A stretch of DNA of 64,000 nt from Sphingomonas yunnanensis. GTDB taxonomy: Bacteria > Pseudomonadota > Alphaproteobacteria > Sphingomonadales > Sphingomonadaceae. The position numbers and the translations under genes are program-made. The notes beneath the pieces are model-generated. The model searched no databases and was not told the origin of the DNA. It worked only from the letters and a program-made list of their open reading frames with translations. The stretch is from the NCBI RefSeq assembly GCF_019898765.1, contig NZ_JAIOKB010000003.1, positions 372,001-436,000 of the forward strand. The letters run 5' to 3'. Below are positions 47,337-57,426 of the stretch, piece after piece; within the stretch, counting starts at the first letter, position 1; each line of letters opens with the position of its first letter.

Positions 47337-49106
47337 TCAGGCCGTGACTCGCCCGATCGGATAAAGGAGGTGGTCGCGATCCTGGTAGGGCGAGCGGCTG
47401 TAGAACCACCTCAACCGGGCGAGCGGGTCGGCCGCGAAGGCGGGGTCGGCCGCCAGCGCGGCGGCGAACGAGTCGGCGAGCGCTGGATCGGCGGCCAGCA
47501 TCTCCTCCGCCATCGGCGCGACGACATAGGCCTCCATATATTCCACCGCGTCGAGGCAGCCGGCGACGAAGCCCTTGGCGAAGAGGGAGTCGGCGCAGGC
47601 CGGCTCGAGCATATGGATGGCCAGCTCGCCGAGCGGCTGATCCGTCGTGACGAAGGCCGAGCCGGCCGCGAAGGTTCGCCGCTGTCGCTCGACCAGCGCG
47701 CAGTCGGCGGCCACCGCGGGGCGCCGCTCGGAGATCGCCGGCGCCACCGCGACGTCGCGGAGGCGTATCATCTCGACCTCTGCCTCCACCGCCTCGGCGG
47801 CGATCTCCATCGCGATGCCGTGACGCCCCAGCCGCTCGATCACGTCGGGCTCGGACACGGGCACCCAGTAGCCACGCGGGCGAGAGATGGTGAGACCGGG
47901 TGTTGATCCTAGCAGCGGCACCTCGACCTCCGGTAGCGGCACGCCCAGCCAGCGTACCTCGCGCGCGCCGGACGCGGGCGAGTCGTAGAAATCGGAGGCG
48001 ATCGGCCGGAAGGGTATGTTCCGCGCCGGCTCGGCCGCCATCTCCCATGTCAGTATCGGCTCCGGCACTCGTTCGGCGCGATCGCGCGCGGTCGCGGCGC
48101 GCAAGGCATCGAGCTGCTCGGCGGCCACCTTCAGGGTCGCTTCCAGCAGCGCATAGGTGCCGAGCACGCGCTGCCTGACGGGCTTGAGCGAGTGGTTCTC
48201 GACCAGCACCGTGGCGAGATGGCGCATGTCGCCGTAGCTGTGCGAGAAGCGCGGCGGGAAGGCGGGCAGCACCAGCCCCAGCTCGGGGCGGCGATCGTCC
48301 AGCGCCAGGATCAAGGGGCCGGGAAGGTGCCCCATCGCCTCCATCGACGCCGTCACCGCGGGTCGATACTGGCGATGAAGCCAGGCGCTGATCGCGGGCG
48401 ACGTGGCGTAGGGCTCGTCCTGGAAGCCGAAGCAGATGTCGTACTGGTAGTCGAGCCCGTCGGTGACGTGCAGGTCGACGAAGAGATCGGGCTCGATCGC
48501 GTCGATCAGCCGGATCAGCGACTGGATCTCGGGTGACTCCGCCTTGATGAGATCGCGGTTCAGGTTGAGCCCCTGCGCCGAGGCGCGCCACCCTTGCACC
48601 GCCGGTCCGCGCTGATTGGGACGGCTGAACGCCGAGCGCCGCTCATGCCCATCGGGGTTGAGCACCGGGACGAAATACCAGTCGGCACCGTCGAGCAGGT
48701 CGTCGCGGCCGTTGAAGGCGATGTCGCGCAGCAGCATTAGGCCGGCGTCCTTGCCGTCGATCTCGCCGGGATGGATGCCACACTGGACCAGCACGCGGGC
48801 CCGGCTGGATGCCGCCGGAGGCAAGCGCGCCGCCGCTGTGTCGCGCGACGCCGTGACCATGGTCAGCGGCCGGCGCTCGACCGACCGGCCGAAGGTGCCG
48901 AGCGTCACCAGCGGGGTGGCGGCGGCGAGGTCGTCGAGGAAGGCGAGCGTCTCGGCGTAGGTCGGCGTCGTGGCGAAGTCGTCCGCCTCGGCGGGGGTGC
49001 GCCAATTGGCGCCGGCAGGCGCGACCAAAGCCTCGCTCGCGCCCGACCAGGCGGGCACGGGCGGTAGTGGGGCGCGGCGATCGTCGGGCCATGGAGCGAG
49101 GGTCAT
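47337..49106 (-). CDS. M14 family zinc carboxypeptidase/metallopeptidase
   Basis: 589-residue metallopeptidase of the M14 clan. The zinc ligands are in CGIHPGEIDGKDAG (His and Glu) and FVDLHVTDG (second His), and the catalytic glutamate is probably in VLVENHSLKP. The C-terminal 230 residues are an extra beta-rich domain. No signal peptide is evident, so it is probably cytosolic. I chose the ATG at 49104-49106, which has GGAG six bases upstream. It lies 55 bp downstream of the glutaryl-CoA dehydrogenase gene, at the end of the long minus-strand catabolic run. It may release an amino acid from an amide-linked aromatic conjugate. Confidence 0.82.
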   Translation of the reverse strand: MTLAPWPDDRRAPLPPVPAWSGASEALVAPAGANWRTPAEADDFATTPTYAETLAFLDDLAAATPLVTLGTFGRSVERRPLTMVTASRDTAAARLPPAASSRARVLVQCGIHPGEIDGKDAGLMLLRDIAFNGRDDLLDGADWYFVPVLNPDGHERRSAFSRPNQRGPAVQGWRASAQGLNLNRDLIKAESPEIQSLIRLIDAIEPDLFVDLHVTDGLDYQYDICFGFQDEPYATSPAISAWLHRQYRPAVTASMEAMGHLPGPLILALDDRRPELGLVLPAFPPRFSHSYGDMRHLATVLVENHSLKPVRQRVLGTYALLEATLKVAAEQLDALRAATARDRAERVPEPILTWEMAAEPARNIPFRPIASDFYDSPASGAREVRWLGVPLPEVEVPLLGSTPGLTISRPRGYWVPVSEPDVIERLGRHGIAMEIAAEAVEAEVEMIRLRDVAVAPAISERRPAVAADCALVERQRRTFAAGSAFVTTDQPLGELAIHMLEPACADSLFAKGFVAGCLDAVEYMEAYVVAPMAEEMLAADPALADSFAAALAADPAFAADPLARLRWFYSRSPYQDRDHLLYPIGRVTA

Positions 49107-49161
49107 GAGGCACTCCGGAAAGGGCGCAGAGACAGCGCGCGACACGGGAGGGAGGGCGCGC

Positions 49162-50346
<1,185 letters not shown>

Positions 50347-50373
50347 CGTTCAGTGCCTCGTGTCGGAATCATG

Positions 50374-50772
50374 TCACAGCTCATCGGGGATCACCGCGGT
50401 GACCTCGATCTCGATCAGCGCGGCGTCCTCCATCAGCGCGACCACCTGCACGACCGCCATCACGGGATAATGCCGTCCCATCAGCGCGCGGTAGATCTCG
50501 CCGATCCGCCGGGCGTCGCGCAGATAGGCCTGTTTGTCGGTGATGTACCACGTCATGCGCGCGACATGCTCGGGTGCCGCCCGCGCCTCGGCGAGGATCG
50601 CGAGCAGGTTGCGCAGGATCTGCTCGAACTGGCCGGGCAGGTCGGTCGCCTCGAACCGCTCCTCGGCGGTCCAGCCGATCAGCCCCGCGACGAAGAGCTG
50701 GCGCCCGCTCGCGGTGACGGCGTTGCTGTAGCCGCGCGGGCGCGGCCAGCCGGGTGGCTGCACGATCCTCAT
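50374..50772 (-). CDS. RidA/YjgF-family protein
   Basis: 132-residue protein of the RidA family, which hydrolyses reactive enamines and imines to ketones and ammonia. Recognisable parts are [19 protein letters not shown] at the N-terminus, [18 protein letters not shown] and the C-terminal [17 protein letters not shown]. The archetypal RidA arginine region is less clear, so it may belong to a different subgroup. It overlaps the upstream acyl-CoA dehydrogenase by 4 bp. Its location between beta-oxidation genes and the 2-aminobenzoyl-CoA enzyme suggests removal of the ring amino group after ring reduction. Confidence 0.85.
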   Translation of the reverse strand: MRIVQPPGWPRPRGYSNAVTASGRQLFVAGLIGWTAEERFEATDLPGQFEQILRNLLAILAEARAAPEHVARMTWYITDKQAYLRDARRIGEIYRALMGRHYPVMAVVQVVALMEDAALIEIEVTAVIPDEL

Positions 50773-51953
50773 GCGGCACTGCTCCCCGCCGCGGCCGCGA
50801 TGGCGGCGCGCGCGATCACCACTTTCTGCACCTCACTCGCTCCCTCGTAGATGCGCAAGGCGCGGACCTCACGATACAGCCGCTCCACCACGTTGCCGCT
50901 GACCACGCCCGCGCCGCCGAACAGCTGTACCGCGGCGTCGATCGTACGCTGTGCCGCCTCGGTGGCGTGCAGCTTGGCCATCGCCGCCTCGCGCGTGACG
51001 CGCGGCTGGCCGCGGTCCTTCGCCCAGGCGGCGCGGTAGATCAGCAGCGCGCTCGCGTCATTGCCGAGCGCCATGTCCGCGATCGCGGCCTGGGTCAGCT
51101 GCAGGTCGGCGAGCGGCGCGCCGAACAGCCGCCGCGTCGTGGCGCGCGCGATCGCCTCGTCGGTGGCGCGCCGCGCCAGGCCGAGCGCCGCCGCGCCCAC
51201 GGTGGAACGCAGCATGTCGAGCACCGCCATCGCGATCTTGAAGCCGCCGCCCGCGGTGCCGATCAAATGATCCTCGGGGACGACGCAGCCGTCGAGGCGG
51301 ATCGTGGCGAGCGGGTGGGGCGCGATCACGTCGATCGTCTCGGTCACCGCGAAGCCGGCGGTGGCGGTGGGAACGACGAAGGCGGAGAGGCCGCGTGCGC
51401 CCTCGCCCTCGCCGGTGCGCGCGAACAGCGTCAGCACGTCGGCGATGGGGCCGTTCGAGATCCACGTCTTCTCGCCGTCGATCCGCCAGCCGCCCGGCAC
51501 CCGCGTGGCGGTGGTGGCCATCGCCGCGACGTCGGAGCCGGCCTCCTTCTCCGACAGCGCGAAGCCCGCCACCCACTCGCCTGCGGCGACCCGCGGCAGA
51601 TAGGCACGTCGCACCGATTCCTGCCCGAACAGCGCGATCGCGCCGGTGCCGAGCGCCTGCATCGCGAAGACGAAGTCGGCGAGCGCGTGATGATAGGCCA
51701 GCGTCTGGCGCGTGAGGCACAGCGTCCGCACCTCGACGCGCTCTCCCGCACCGCCATAGGCCGCGGGCACGGCGTGGCGCAGCACGCCGGCGTCGCCGAG
51801 CAGGCGAGCGAGCGCGCGGCAGTCGGCACCGACGTCGCCGCTTTCCCGATGAAGCGCGTTGCCCTGCGCGCCGCACCAGTCATCGAGCCACGTCGCATGG
51901 TCGCGGTGGCGCTGGTCGAGGAAGGGCCAGTCGAGGAAGGTCGTGTCCGCCAT
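50769..51953 (-). CDS. Acyl-CoA dehydrogenase
   Basis: 394-residue FAD-dependent acyl-CoA dehydrogenase. The flavin-binding [20 protein letters not shown] and the [18 protein letters not shown] motif are intact. The C-terminal [20 protein letters not shown] contains the usual catalytic glutamate position. It is distinct from the glutaryl-CoA type because it lacks the [15 protein letters not shown]-like end. It overlaps ridA by 4 bp and lies 1 bp from the enoyl-CoA hydratase gene, making a complete beta-oxidation module with the hydratase and SDR. Confidence 0.9.
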   Translation of the reverse strand: MADTTFLDWPFLDQRHRDHATWLDDWCGAQGNALHRESGDVGADCRALARLLGDAGVLRHAVPAAYGGAGERVEVRTLCLTRQTLAYHHALADFVFAMQALGTGAIALFGQESVRRAYLPRVAAGEWVAGFALSEKEAGSDVAAMATTATRVPGGWRIDGEKTWISNGPIADVLTLFARTGEGEGARGLSAFVVPTATAGFAVTETIDVIAPHPLATIRLDGCVVPEDHLIGTAGGGFKIAMAVLDMLRSTVGAAALGLARRATDEAIARATTRRLFGAPLADLQLTQAAIADMALGNDASALLIYRAAWAKDRGQPRVTREAAMAKLHATEAAQRTIDAAVQLFGGAGVVSGNVVERLYREVRALRIYEGASEVQKVVIARAAIAAAAGSSAA

Positions 51954-51954
51954 C

Positions 51955-52773
51955 TCAGTCTCCCTCGAACACCGGCGTCTGCTTGGCGGCGAAGGCGTGG
52001 TAGGCGCGCTCGAAGTCGCGCGTCGCCATGCAGATCGCCTGCGCCTGCGCCTCCGCCTCGATCGCGCTGTCGAGCGGCATCGCCCATTCCATGTTGAGCT
52101 GGTTCTTGGTCATCGCGTGCGCGAACGTCGGGCCGCGCGCGAGCGTGGCGGCGAGCGCCTGCGCCTCGCCGAGCAGCGCCTCGGCCGCGCACAGCCGGTT
52201 GAAAAAGCCCCAGCGCTCGCCCTCCGCTGCGTCGAAGGCGCGCCCGGTGAACAGCAGCTCGGCGGCGCGGCCCTGGCCGATGATCCGCGGCAGGATCGCG
52301 CAGGCGCCCATGTCGGCGCCGGCGAGGCCGACGCGAGTGAACAGGAAGGCGGTCCGCGCCGCGGGCGTGGCGAGGCGCAGGTCCGACGCCATCGCCAGGA
52401 TCGCGCCCGCGCCCGCACACACGCCGTCGACCGCGGCGACGATCGGCTGCGGGCAGTGCCGCATCGCCTTGACCAGGTCGCCGGTCATGCGCGTGAAGGC
52501 GAGCAGCTCGGGCATCGCCATCGCGGTGAGCGGCCCGATGATCTCGTGCACGTCGCCGCCCGAGCAGAAATTGCCGCCCGCGCCGGTGAGCACGACCGCG
52601 CGCACCGCGGGTGCGGAGGACAGAGCGCGGAACAGGTCGCGCAGCTCGGCATAGGATTCGAAGGTGAGCGGATTCTTCCGCTCGGGCCGGTGCAGCGTCA
52701 CGGTCGCGACCGTATCGGCGACGTCGAACACGAAATGCGCGGGGCGATAGCTGGCGGGATCGAAGACGGTCAT
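51955..52773 (-). CDS. Enoyl-CoA hydratase/isomerase family protein
   Basis: 272-residue crotonase-superfamily enzyme. The oxyanion-hole segments are [19 protein letters not shown] and [23 protein letters not shown]; the latter carries the typical AGAG turn. Downstream, [17 protein letters not shown] is the catalytic-loop region, where the expected acid residue of classical hydratases is not obvious, so hydrolase or isomerase chemistry is possible. It lies between the acyl-CoA dehydrogenase (1 bp gap) and the SDR gene (10 bp gap). Confidence 0.87.
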   Translation of the reverse strand: MTVFDPASYRPAHFVFDVADTVATVTLHRPERKNPLTFESYAELRDLFRALSSAPAVRAVVLTGAGGNFCSGGDVHEIIGPLTAMAMPELLAFTRMTGDLVKAMRHCPQPIVAAVDGVCAGAGAILAMASDLRLATPAARTAFLFTRVGLAGADMGACAILPRIIGQGRAAELLFTGRAFDAAEGERWGFFNRLCAAEALLGEAQALAATLARGPTFAHAMTKNQLNMEWAMPLDSAIEAEAQAQAICMATRDFERAYHAFAAKQTPVFEGD

Positions 52774-52783
52774 CGTGTCGGCC

Positions 52784-53542
52784 TCACATGACTTCGCCGC
52801 CAGCGACCGCGATCGCCTGGCCGGTGATCGAGCGCGCCGCGTCGGCGAGGAGCCACAGCACCGCCGCGGCGACCTCGTCGGGCGTGATCAGTCGGCGCTG
52901 CGGGTTGGTGGCGGTGAAGACGGCCTCGGCCGCCGAACGGTCGCGCCCCGTGCGCGCGACGATCGCGTCGACCGCGTCGCGCACGATCGCGGTGTCGGTA
53001 TAGCCCGGGCACACCGCGTTGACGGTGATCGCGGTCGCGGCGAGTTCCAGCGCGAGCGAGCGGGTGAGCCCCAGCAGCGCGTGCTTGCTCGCGGTATAAG
53101 CGCTGACATAGGCATAGCCCTTGAGCGCGGCGGTGCTCGCGACGTTGACGATGCGTCCGTGCGGCAGCGTCCGCATGCCCGGCAGGACCGCGCGGGTCAG
53201 GTGGACCGCGCCGAGCACGTTGGTGCGCCAGGCCTCGTCCCAGACCGTGTCGTCCGTCTTCTCGAAGGTGGCGGTGCGCGCCACGCCCGCGTTGTTGACC
53301 AGCACCGCGACCGGCCCCGAGCGCTCGCGCGCGGTGGTCAGCGCGGCCGCGACCGAGCTGGCGTCGGTGACGTCGCAGGTGACCGGCAGCGCGCCGGGCA
53401 GCTCGGCGCAGGCGCGCTCGAGCCGCCGCGCGTCGCGCCCCGTGACGGTGACGCGGTACCCGGTCGCGGCCAGCGCGGCGGCGATCGCCAGCCCGATGCC
53501 GCTGCCACCCCCGGTGACCAGAGCGTGCGCGCCGTCGCTCAC
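52784..53542 (-). CDS. Short-chain dehydrogenase/reductase (probable 3-hydroxyacyl-CoA dehydrogenase)
   Basis: 252-residue Rossmann-fold oxidoreductase. The cofactor motif is [18 protein letters not shown], followed by NNAG, the catalytic serine in [11 protein letters not shown] and YTASKH (Tyr-x-x-x-Lys). GRDARRL after the first strand suggests NADP(H) may be used. The start is a GTG in a GTGA overlap with the monooxygenase stop, so it is translationally coupled. A role in oxidising a 3-hydroxyacyl-CoA intermediate is inferred from the enoyl-CoA hydratase next to it. Confidence 0.87.
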   Translation of the reverse strand: MSDGAHALVTGGGSGIGLAIAAALAATGYRVTVTGRDARRLERACAELPGALPVTCDVTDASSVAAALTTARERSGPVAVLVNNAGVARTATFEKTDDTVWDEAWRTNVLGAVHLTRAVLPGMRTLPHGRIVNVASTAALKGYAYVSAYTASKHALLGLTRSLALELAATAITVNAVCPGYTDTAIVRDAVDAIVARTGRDRSAAEAVFTATNPQRRLITPDEVAAAVLWLLADAARSITGQAIAVAGGEVM

Positions 53543-55857
53543 TTGAGCGCGGTCAGCTGGCCGGCGCGCGCCGCGTTGCGCTTCAGCTGGAAATAGCCGC
53601 TTTTGTACTGCGGCGGCACGTGGGCGTCGTCGAGCTGCTGCTGCGCGGCGGCACGGATCGTCCAGTTCGGGTCCATCTGGTGCGGACGGCCCATCGCGCA
53701 CAGGTCGGCGCGCCCGGCCGCGACGATCGAGTTGACGTGGTCGATCTCCCAGATGTTCCCCACCGCCATGGTGGCGATGCCGACCTCGTTGCGGATGCGG
53801 TCGGAGAACGGAGTCTGAAACATGCGGCCGTAGACCGGCGTCTCGCGCTTGGTGACCTGGCCCGAGGACACGTCGATCAGGTCGACTCCGGCGGCGGCGA
53901 AGGCGCGGCTGATCGTCACCGCGTCGTCGGGCGTGTTGCCGTCGGCGCCGACCCAGTCGTGCGCGGAGATGCGCACGGACATCGGCTTCTCCGCGGGCCA
54001 CACCGCGCGCATCGCCGCGAAGATCTCGAGCGGCCACCGCAAGCGGTTGGCGAGCGTGCCGCCATAGTCGTCGGTGCGGCGGTTCTGCGTCGGGCTGAGG
54101 AAGGCGGAGAGCAGGTAGCCATGGCCGCAGTGCAGCTCGATCATGTCGAAGCCCGCCGCCTCCGCCAGCTCGGTCGCGCGCACGAACTGGTCGCGAATGT
54201 CGTCCATCGCCGCGCGCTCGAGCGCCACCGGCACCTGGTTGTCCGACGTCCAGGCAACGTCGGACGGCCCGACCACCGGCCAGTTGCCGACTTCGAGCGG
54301 TCGGTCGATCCCCTCCCAGGCGAGCCGCGTCGACCCCTTGGCGCCGCTGTGGCCGAGCTGCACCGCGATCCGTGCGCCCGGAGTACGATGGACGAAGTCG
54401 GTGACGCGGCGCCAGCCCGCCGCCTGTGCCTCGTTCCATAATCCCGTGCAGCCCGGCGTGATCCGGCCCTCGGGCGAGACGCAGGTCATCTCGGTCACGA
54501 TCAGCGCCGCGCCGCCGAGCGCGCGCGCGCCGTAGTGGACGAGGTGGAAGTCATCGGGTACGCCCTCCACCGCCGAGTACATCGCCATCGGCGACATCAC
54601 GACGCGGTTGCGCAAGCTCATGCCGCGCAGCTGGAACGGCAGGAACATCGGCGGGATCGGGTCGTCCGTCTCCCGCCCCAGCGCGCCCGTCACCAGCGAG
54701 CGCTCCAGCGCCGCCAGCCAGGCGGGGTCGCGCAGCCGCAGGTTCTCGTGGCTGACGCGCTGGCTGCGCGTCAGCAGCGTGTAGGTGAACTGCTTGGCAT
54801 CCATCGTCAGGTAGCGGTCGAGGTTCTCGAACCATTCGGTCGAGTTGCGCGCCGCGTTCTGGAGCTTGACGACCTCGAGCTGGCGCTCCTCCTGATAGTC
54901 GCGCAGTGCCGCCGCCATGCCGTCGCGCGTGTCGATGCCGGGGCGGCTCATCACCTCGGCGAGCTTGATCGCGTCTTCAAGCGCCAGCTTGGTGCCCGAG
55001 CCGATCGAGAAATGCGCGGTATGCGCGGCGTCGCCGAGCAGCACGACGTTCTCGTGGCTCCAGCCGTGGCAGATCACGCGCGGGAAGCGGATCCAGGCCG
55101 AGCCGCGGACGTGGCCGGCGTTGGACATCAGCGTATGGCCGCCGAGGTGATCGGCGAAGATCGCCTCGCACAGACGGCAGCTCTCCGCCTGGCTCATCGT
55201 CGCGAAGCCGGCGCGCTCATAGGTGTCGGGCGAGCATTCGACGATGAAGGTCGCGGTGTCCTCGTCGAATTGGTAGGCGTGCGCCCAGATCCAGCCGAAC
55301 TCGGTCTTCTTGAACAGGAAGGTGAAGGCGTCGAAGCGCTGGTGCGTGCCGAGCCAGACGAAATGGTTGCGACGCGTGTCGATGTCGGGCTGGAAGCTCG
55401 CCTCGTAGCGGCGGCGCAACTTGCTGTTGAGCCCGTCCGCCGCGACGACAAGGTCGTTGTCGGCGAGGAAGGCGCTGTCCGGCTCCACCTCGGTCTCAAA
55501 GGCGAGCGTCACGCCCAGCTCGCGTGCGCGTGCCTGGAGGATGTCGAGCAGGCGCTTGCGGCCGATGCCGATGAAGCCATGGCCGGTCGAGCGGTCGTCG
55601 GCGCGTCGCACCCCGTCGTCGATATGGACCGCGATATCGTCCCAGTGCGCCAGCTCGTCGATCATCACGCGCGCGCTGACCGGGTCGTTCTCGCCGAGCC
55701 GATCCATCGTCTGGTCGGAGAAGACCACGCCCCAGCCGAACGTGTCGCCGGCGCGGTTGCGCTCGTAGACAGTGACGTCATGCGACGGATCGCGCAGCTT
55801 CATCGAGATCGCGAAATAGAGCCCGGCGGGGCCGCCGCCGACGCATGCCACCTTCAT
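53539..55857 (-). CDS. Fused flavin monooxygenase/Old-Yellow-Enzyme: 2-aminobenzoyl-CoA monooxygenase/reductase type
   Basis: 772-residue two-domain flavoprotein. Residues 1-380 form a salicylyl-CoA-5-hydroxylase-like FAD monooxygenase with [18 protein letters not shown] and [21 protein letters not shown]. Residues 390-770 form an Old-Yellow-Enzyme FMN reductase with [31 protein letters not shown] and [15 protein letters not shown]. This fusion is the known architecture of 2-aminobenzoyl-CoA monooxygenase/reductase (Azoarcus evansii), which hydroxylates and reduces the ring to a non-aromatic 2-amino-5-oxocyclohexene-carboxyl-CoA. The start at 55857 has GAGGAGAG upstream. Salicylyl-CoA or another aryl-CoA is the main alternative substrate. 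Confidence 0.87.
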   Translation of the reverse strand: MKVACVGGGPAGLYFAISMKLRDPSHDVTVYERNRAGDTFGWGVVFSDQTMDRLGENDPVSARVMIDELAHWDDIAVHIDDGVRRADDRSTGHGFIGIGRKRLLDILQARARELGVTLAFETEVEPDSAFLADNDLVVAADGLNSKLRRRYEASFQPDIDTRRNHFVWLGTHQRFDAFTFLFKKTEFGWIWAHAYQFDEDTATFIVECSPDTYERAGFATMSQAESCRLCEAIFADHLGGHTLMSNAGHVRGSAWIRFPRVICHGWSHENVVLLGDAAHTAHFSIGSGTKLALEDAIKLAEVMSRPGIDTRDGMAAALRDYQEERQLEVVKLQNAARNSTEWFENLDRYLTMDAKQFTYTLLTRSQRVSHENLRLRDPAWLAALERSLVTGALGRETDDPIPPMFLPFQLRGMSLRNRVVMSPMAMYSAVEGVPDDFHLVHYGARALGGAALIVTEMTCVSPEGRITPGCTGLWNEAQAAGWRRVTDFVHRTPGARIAVQLGHSGAKGSTRLAWEGIDRPLEVGNWPVVGPSDVAWTSDNQVPVALERAAMDDIRDQFVRATELAEAAGFDMIELHCGHGYLLSAFLSPTQNRRTDDYGGTLANRLRWPLEIFAAMRAVWPAEKPMSVRISAHDWVGADGNTPDDAVTISRAFAAAGVDLIDVSSGQVTKRETPVYGRMFQTPFSDRIRNEVGIATMAVGNIWEIDHVNSIVAAGRADLCAMGRPHQMDPNWTIRAAAQQQLDDAHVPPQYKSGYFQLKRNAARAGQLTALK

Positions 55858-55903
55858 CGCACTCTCCTCGACGGGGACGCGAGCCAAACTATCGGACCGC
55901 GCT

Positions 55904-55925
55904 GATACTTCAAGCTTAAAATATC
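55904..55925. promoter_or_regulatory. 22-bp imperfect palindrome before the monooxygenase operon; MarR-type operator candidate
   Basis: GATACTTCAAGCTTAAAATATC reads nearly the same on both strands, with nine of eleven base pairs matched and AAGCTT at the centre. It lies in the 75-bp gap between iorB and the monooxygenase gene and is the only AT-rich sequence nearby. It probably marks a promoter and an operator for one of the two MarR proteins encoded at 60.5-61.4 kb. Confidence 0.55.
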
Positions 55926-55932
55926 TCTGCGG

Positions 55933-57426
55933 TCACGCCGCCGTGGCGAGCGCCGCTGCGAGCGCGTGACCGTCCTCATCCGCCAGCGCGGCGGCGCGCA
56001 GCGCGCGGACCTGCGCCGCCGCATCGGTGCGACCCGTCAGCCGCCGAGCGGCCTCGCTGACGAGCGTGAAGTGGCGCAGGCCGCGCTCGAACGTGTCGCT
56101 ATAGCCCTTGATCAACTCCTGCGTGGCGGCGATCTCGATCGCGAGCGCGACATCGGTCGCCGCCGTGGCAGCGACGAGCGCGAGCCACTCTTCGATACGG
56201 GCCTGCTCCTCGGCGAAGCGCCAGGTCGACCGGCGGATCCGCCGCATCGCCGCGACCGTCCGCAGCAGCAGGAACCAGCGCAAGCGGGTGGCCCGCACGT
56301 GACGCCCGCGCGAGAAGAAGGGCTCGAGTCGCCGCCGCAGCGCGGGGCGATGCCAGATCGCCGCGCCAAACCGGGCCGGCAGCGTCTCGCAGACCTCACG
56401 CAGCCGCGGGTGCATATATTCGGTGACGGTGAGGAGCTGGGTCGCGCCGACCCGGACCTCGCTTGCTACGCGCGCCGCGCGCGCCGCGCGCACCTTCAGG
56501 TCGGCGACACGGATCGTGTCCTCGTAGCTCATCCACACGGCGAGATGCCGCGCCACCGCCTCGGACAGCACCGGTTCGCCGCGCGCGGCGATCGGTGCGA
56601 GGCGGTCGAGGTAGAGGTCGGCGTAGGCTGCGTCCTGATAGTCCATCAGCCGGCGCACGCCCTCCAGCGCGGAGGCGTGCGCGGCGGCGGGCAGGGTGGA
56701 GAGCACGCGCGCCTGGCGCTCGGCACCGGCGGGCGTGGTGGCCGCCGGCGGCGCGGCGGCGGCCTCGATCGCGGTGCGGCGCTCGCCCGCCGCGGCCATG
56801 CCCGCGGCGAAGCCGGCGAGATTGGCGGAGATCGCTTTCCCGCCGCGGCGGATCGCCGCCTCGAACGACTCTCGCGCGAAGGGCAGCGCACCCGCGCCGG
56901 CGAGCGCGCCGAACATCACCGAGCTGATCACGCTGCCGGCCCCCGCCGCGGCCGCCTCCATGTCGAAGCCGACGAAGCGCCTCGATCGCCGCGCCGCGGC
57001 GTCGAGGATGCGCTCGCCCGCGCCGGTGCCGTCCCCCAGCGCCGACTTCTCCGAGATGGCGTAGATGCGGTGGGTCGATCCGATCAGCGTGGTGCGGTCC
57101 GCGCTGACGAAGCCGCGCAGGATCGCGCGCCCGGTCTCCATCAGCTCGGATGCGATCACGACGTCGACGTCGCCGGGCGTCGGAGTCATCGCCAGGACCG
57201 GCGCGGGGTGATTGGCGCCGGGCGCGCCTCGCCGCACCATCTCGATGTAATAGATCGTCGAGCCGGTGCGCTGCGCCACGCCGGGGACGGAGGTGCCCTG
57301 CGCGACATAGCCCTCGGCCTCGGCCAGAGCGAGGATCCAGTCGGCGAGCACGCCCCCGCCCTGGCCGCCCAGCGCCAGGATCGCGACGGTGAGCCGATCG
57401 CGCTCGCCCGCGGTCGACGCGGCCAT
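55933..57426 (-). CDS. iorB: Indolepyruvate ferredoxin oxidoreductase beta subunit (long form)
   Basis: 497-residue subunit. The N-terminal 200 residues match the gamma/beta domain of 2-oxoacid:ferredoxin oxidoreductases (LAILALGGQGGGVLADWI-type start, GTSVPGVAQRTGSTIYYIEM). The remaining 300 residues are a helical extension of the DUF6537-type found in long IorB proteins (YADLYLDRLAPIAARGEP, TVTEYMHPRLREVCETLP). The ATG at 57424-57426 overlaps the iorA stop. The frame stays open far upstream through iorA, but that part is a shadow. Together with IorA it would oxidise indole-3-pyruvate or another arylpyruvate to the arylacetyl-CoA. Confidence 0.87.
   Translation of the reverse strand: MAASTAGERDRLTVAILALGGQGGGVLADWILALAEAEGYVAQGTSVPGVAQRTGSTIYYIEMVRRGAPGANHPAPVLAMTPTPGDVDVVIASELMETGRAILRGFVSADRTTLIGSTHRIYAISEKSALGDGTGAGERILDAAARRSRRFVGFDMEAAAAGAGSVISSVMFGALAGAGALPFARESFEAAIRRGGKAISANLAGFAAGMAAAGERRTAIEAAAAPPAATTPAGAERQARVLSTLPAAAHASALEGVRRLMDYQDAAYADLYLDRLAPIAARGEPVLSEAVARHLAVWMSYEDTIRVADLKVRAARAARVASEVRVGATQLLTVTEYMHPRLREVCETLPARFGAAIWHRPALRRRLEPFFSRGRHVRATRLRWFLLLRTVAAMRRIRRSTWRFAEEQARIEEWLALVAATAATDVALAIEIAATQELIKGYSDTFERGLRHFTLVSEAARRLTGRTDAAAQVRALRAAALADEDGHALAAALATAA

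Noticed and set aside
45799-48591. 930-codon minus-strand frame across hyuB and the M14 gene
   Set aside because: Composition is typical of GC-rich antisense shadow; hyuB and the M14 gene account for the DNA with clear motifs.
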